From positions 1 through 6,820 of the forward strand of contig DASQLD010000023.1 in assembly GCA_035630195.1 (NCBI GenBank): a DNA stretch of 6,820 bases. The letters run 5' to 3'. Below the pieces are notes generated by a model. It searched no databases, was not told where the DNA came from, and saw only the letters and a list, made by a program, of their open reading frames with translations. This DNA comes from DASQDN01 sp035630195 (lineage in GTDB: Bacteria > Acidobacteriota > Terriglobia > Bryobacterales > Bryobacteraceae). Below, piece by piece: positions 5,332-6,820 of this stretch (within the stretch, counting starts at the first letter, position 1; every line of letters begins with the position of its first letter). The position numbers were made by a program, and so were the translations under genes.

Positions 5332-5913
5332 TCAGGCCTCCTGTCGCATGAAAACGTTCCAGTCCTCTGGAGTATTCAGATTAACCGACAGTTTGTCCGA
5401 TTCGATGCGCCAATAGTCCGCATCGAGTTGGCTTATGGCCGCTTGAAGCTTCGTTTCACCGGATTCGAAGGCCCTACCCAGGACTGCGCACGCGTCACTC
5501 CGATAGGCGGCGCAAAGAACCTGCCTGCGGCCGTCCGGGGTCACTGGAATAACGGCTCGAACGTCGAGACTCCGAATGCGATTGAGGAGGAGTCCAAAAA
5601 ACGCCGCCGATACCTCGGGAAGGTCGCACGCCGCCACCAAATTCCATCGTGTTCGGCTAGCTCGAAGAGCAGTCACCAGGCCCCCTGTTGGTCCAGCGCC
5701 AGGATATTCGTCTCGGACGACTGTGTAGCCGAGTCCTGCATATCGCCCCGGATCGCCAACAAGCGAGACAGTTCCGGCAATGGTCGAGAGTTCACTAGCG
5801 ATGTGGCCCGCCAAGGTTTGGCCATGGTAGATGATCAGAGCCTTATCCGTCCCCATACGGGAACTTCGTCCGCCGACCAGGACATATCCCGAGACATCTG
5901 CGAGCCCTGCCAT
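5332..5913 (-). CDS. mobA: molybdenum cofactor guanylyltransferase
   Basis: MobA joins GMP from GTP to molybdopterin, making the guanine dinucleotide form of the molybdenum cofactor used by DMSO-reductase-family enzymes; it works in the cytoplasm. The 193-residue length matches E. coli MobA (about 194). The N-terminal nucleotide-binding signature is present as VGGRSSRMGTDKA (13-25), followed by RDEYPGAGPTGGL with Asp68, and ACDLP with the metal-binding Asp97. The C-terminus has NLNTPEDW, a typical ending of this fold. The usual Ala before GG is Val here, a mild change. No Shine-Dalgarno precedes the ATG. A -10-like TAGTAT lies 6 nt upstream, so the mRNA may be leaderless. It is the first gene of a two-gene unit with the ABC ATPase, and no other molybdenum gene is in view. 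A MobA-like nucleotidyltransferase of another substrate is possible but less likely. Confidence 0.88.
   Translation of the reverse strand: MAGLADVSGYVLVGGRSSRMGTDKALIIYHGQTLAGHIASELSTIAGTVSLVGDPGRYAGLGYTVVRDEYPGAGPTGGLVTALRASRTRWNLVAACDLPEVSAAFFGLLLNRIRSLDVRAVIPVTPDGRRQVLCAAYRSDACAVLGRAFESGETKLQAAISQLDADYWRIESDKLSVNLNTPEDWNVFMRQEA
5337..5342 (-). promoter_or_regulatory. ribosome binding site of the ABC ATPase gene
   Basis: A perfect AGGAGG lies within the last codons of mobA, 8 nt before the TTG start of the ATPase. It decides the start of that gene and shows translation downstream of mobA on the same mRNA. Confidence 0.8.
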
Positions 5914-5919
5914 GAGAGA

Positions 5920-5925
5920 ATACTA
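5920..5925 (-). promoter_or_regulatory. possible -10 box of mobA
   Basis: TAGTAT on the minus strand ends 6 nt before the mobA ATG, and no ribosome site lies between. Transcription would then begin at or next to the ATG, giving a leaderless message. The -35 position holds only CTGGTC, a weak match. Confidence 0.3.
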
Positions 5926-5931
5926 TCATTC

Positions 5932-5941
5932 GACACGTGTC
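5932..5941. repeat. 10-bp perfect palindrome between divergent promoters
   Basis: GACACGTGTC is a perfect palindrome. It lies in the spacer of the putative mobA promoter and just upstream of the putative promoter of the lytic transglycosylase gene. That is where an operator controlling both would sit. The binding protein is unknown. Confidence 0.35.
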
Positions 5942-5971
5942 AGACCAGTTCTCTTAAAATGCGATTCCGAG

Positions 5972-5977
5972 TATAAT
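5972..5977 (+). promoter_or_regulatory. probable -10 box of the lytic transglycosylase gene
   Basis: A consensus TATAAT stands 18 nt before the ATG at 5996. At 17-nt spacing the -35 position (5949-5954) reads TTCTCT, three of six matches. It supports the ATG at 5996 over a longer reading of the frame. Confidence 0.5.
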
Positions 5978-5995
5978 CAGGTGGAAAACAAGAGA

Positions 5996-6766
5996 ATGTA
6001 TTTTTGTTCAGAGCATAAATCAGGGGCGCGTTCAGTCTGTTTGGCGCTGCTACTGGCCGGCGCGGTTTCCGCCGCGGCGCTGCCCCCCACTGGTCCACGC
6101 ATCCGAAGCGTGGTCCGCGCCGATGCTCAAGGACGTCTCATAAGATCTGTTGTGGTGCTGCAACCAAACGTGGTTACGTTAGATCGAGCGGCGGAACCTG
6201 ACTCCTCGCAAGCTGCGGAAGCACCTTCCGTACCAGATTTGGTCGAAGCTGTTGCCAAGCGGTATGACGTAGATCCGTTGCTTGTGCATTCCGTTATCCA
6301 GGTGGAAAGCAGCTACAATCCGTACGCTGTGTCCATCAAGGGCGCCCAGGGGCTGATGCAGCTTATGCCCGCCACAGCCCGCCGGTTTGGCGTCCGTAAC
6401 TCATTCGATGTAAAAGAAAATATCGAGGGCGGCGTTCGGTATTTAAAGTACCTCGATTCCCTGTTTCCGAACGACCGCAACCTGACGATCGCGGCTTATA
6501 ACGCCGGCGAAGGCGCGGTGTGGAAATATGGCAACAAGGTTCCTCCCTATCGTGAAACCGAACAGTATGTGCAGCGCGTGGGTATGAGATACGGAAAGGC
6601 GCGCCGGGAAGCCGATCGGAGGAAGGTTTCGACGAGGCCTGCCGTGCAAACCGCTCAAGTGTCGGAACCGCCTCAAGCTCCCGTCGAGGCGTTTGTCGAC
6701 TCGGATGGCCGCTTACACCTCCGTAACGTCCCCACAGCAGATCCCTCCTCGGAGCAGCACCCATAA
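5996..6766 (+). CDS. secreted SLT-family lytic transglycosylase
   Basis: This is a predicted exported lytic transglycosylase that cleaves the MurNAc-GlcNAc bond of peptidoglycan to leave 1,6-anhydro-MurNAc ends, acting in the periplasm. From the ATG at 5996 it has 256 residues: a signal peptide (ARSVCLALLLAGAVSAAA, about 11-28), a linker, and an SLT domain at about 80-200. The domain has YDVDPLLVHSVIQVESSYNP with catalytic Glu104, GAQGLMQLMPATARRFGV (117-133), and AAYNAGEGAVWKYG with the PPYRETEQYVQRV end. The C-terminal tail contains FVDSDGRLHLRNVP (233-246), resembling the short DUF4124-type strand motif found in many secreted proteins. The frame is open upstream to 5831, but that part overlaps mobA in antisense, and the consensus TATAAT plus the signal peptide favour 5996. 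An in-frame GTG at 5981 is an alternative. The ribosome site is weak (AAGAGA next to the ATG). Confidence 0.9.
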   Translation: MYFCSEHKSGARSVCLALLLAGAVSAAALPPTGPRIRSVVRADAQGRLIRSVVVLQPNVVTLDRAAEPDSSQAAEAPSVPDLVEAVAKRYDVDPLLVHSVIQVESSYNPYAVSIKGAQGLMQLMPATARRFGVRNSFDVKENIEGGVRYLKYLDSLFPNDRNLTIAAYNAGEGAVWKYGNKVPPYRETEQYVQRVGMRYGKARREADRRKVSTRPAVQTAQVSEPPQAPVEAFVDSDGRLHLRNVPTADPSSEQHP

Positions 6767-6773
6767 ATGCGCT

Positions 6774-6820
6774 ATGGCGTGTAGGCCCAAGTCTCGGACG
6801 GTCCTAGCAGGTTTCCTCCT
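6774..6820 (+). CDS. possible start of an exported protein (runs off the window)
   Basis: An ATG 7 nt after the transglycosylase stop opens a frame of 15 codons to the window edge, reading MACRPKSRTVLAGFL. The basic residues followed by a hydrophobic run look like the start of a signal peptide. There is no good ribosome site and too little sequence to judge, so this is tentative. Confidence 0.22.
   Translation, partial: MACRPKSRTVLAGFL

Noticed and set aside
5284..5976. A 230-residue plus-strand ORF
   Set aside because: It is antisense to mobA and the start of the ABC ATPase gene, both of which show full family motifs. Its own protein has no recognisable domain or signal.
5831..5995. Upstream extension of the transglycosylase frame
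   Set aside because: It lies antisense to mobA and would bury the signal peptide 55 residues inside. A consensus TATAAT lies within it, just before the ATG at 5996.

Overview
The window reads as ordinary chromosome of a moderately GC-rich, Gram-negative-type bacterium. A diderm envelope is suggested by an Mla/MCE-type ABC ATPase, a lipoprotein whose +2 residue is not Asp, and a secreted lytic transglycosylase. The mix of genes (coaD with an aspartate aminotransferase and a short type I mannose-6-phosphate isomerase, frequent TTG/GTG starts, and a SH3/proline-rich lipoprotein) makes me think of a soil Acidobacteriota such as the Solibacter/Bryobacter group. That placement is inference from memory, not from a search. 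No rRNA, tRNA, CRISPR array, transposase or attachment site was seen.

Layout. (1) 38-567, minus strand: a toxin-antitoxin-like pair, a 70-residue putative antitoxin followed with a TTGA overlap by a PemK/MazF-type toxin gene. The toxin is broken by two indels that cancel each other in phase, so it is called a pseudogene. (2) 568-678: a short divergent promoter region. (3) 679-3145, plus strand: a tight operon coaD - class I aminotransferase - type I mannose-6-phosphate isomerase, with 1-nt and 4-nt overlaps. (4) 3149-3304, minus strand: a 51-residue protein with three CxxC pairs, too short for many gene finders, converging on the isomerase gene with a 3-nt gap. (5) 3333-4571, plus strand: a lipoprotein with two SH3-like regions, the second split by a long Pro/Lys/Arg-rich insertion. 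(6) 4576-5913, minus strand: a two-gene unit, mobA then an MlaF-like ABC ATPase started at TTG from a strong Shine-Dalgarno inside the mobA 3' end. Its end is 4 nt from the converging lipoprotein gene. (7) 5914-5995: a divergent promoter region with a perfect 10-bp palindrome between opposing promoters. (8) 5996-6766, plus strand: a secreted SLT-type lytic transglycosylase, then a possible start of another exported protein running off the window.

Functional reading. The first operon is central metabolism: CoA synthesis, transamination and mannose-6-phosphate/fructose-6-phosphate interconversion. The second half leans to the cell envelope: SH3 lipoprotein, lipid-transport-type ATPase and peptidoglycan lyase, with mobA as a cofactor gene. 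I found no convincing complete novel system. The items most worth a second look are the doubly frameshifted toxin with its intact partner, the triple-CxxC miniprotein, the SH3 domain with a proline/lysine-rich insertion, and the isolated MlaF-like ATPase with a non-canonical signature and D-loop.
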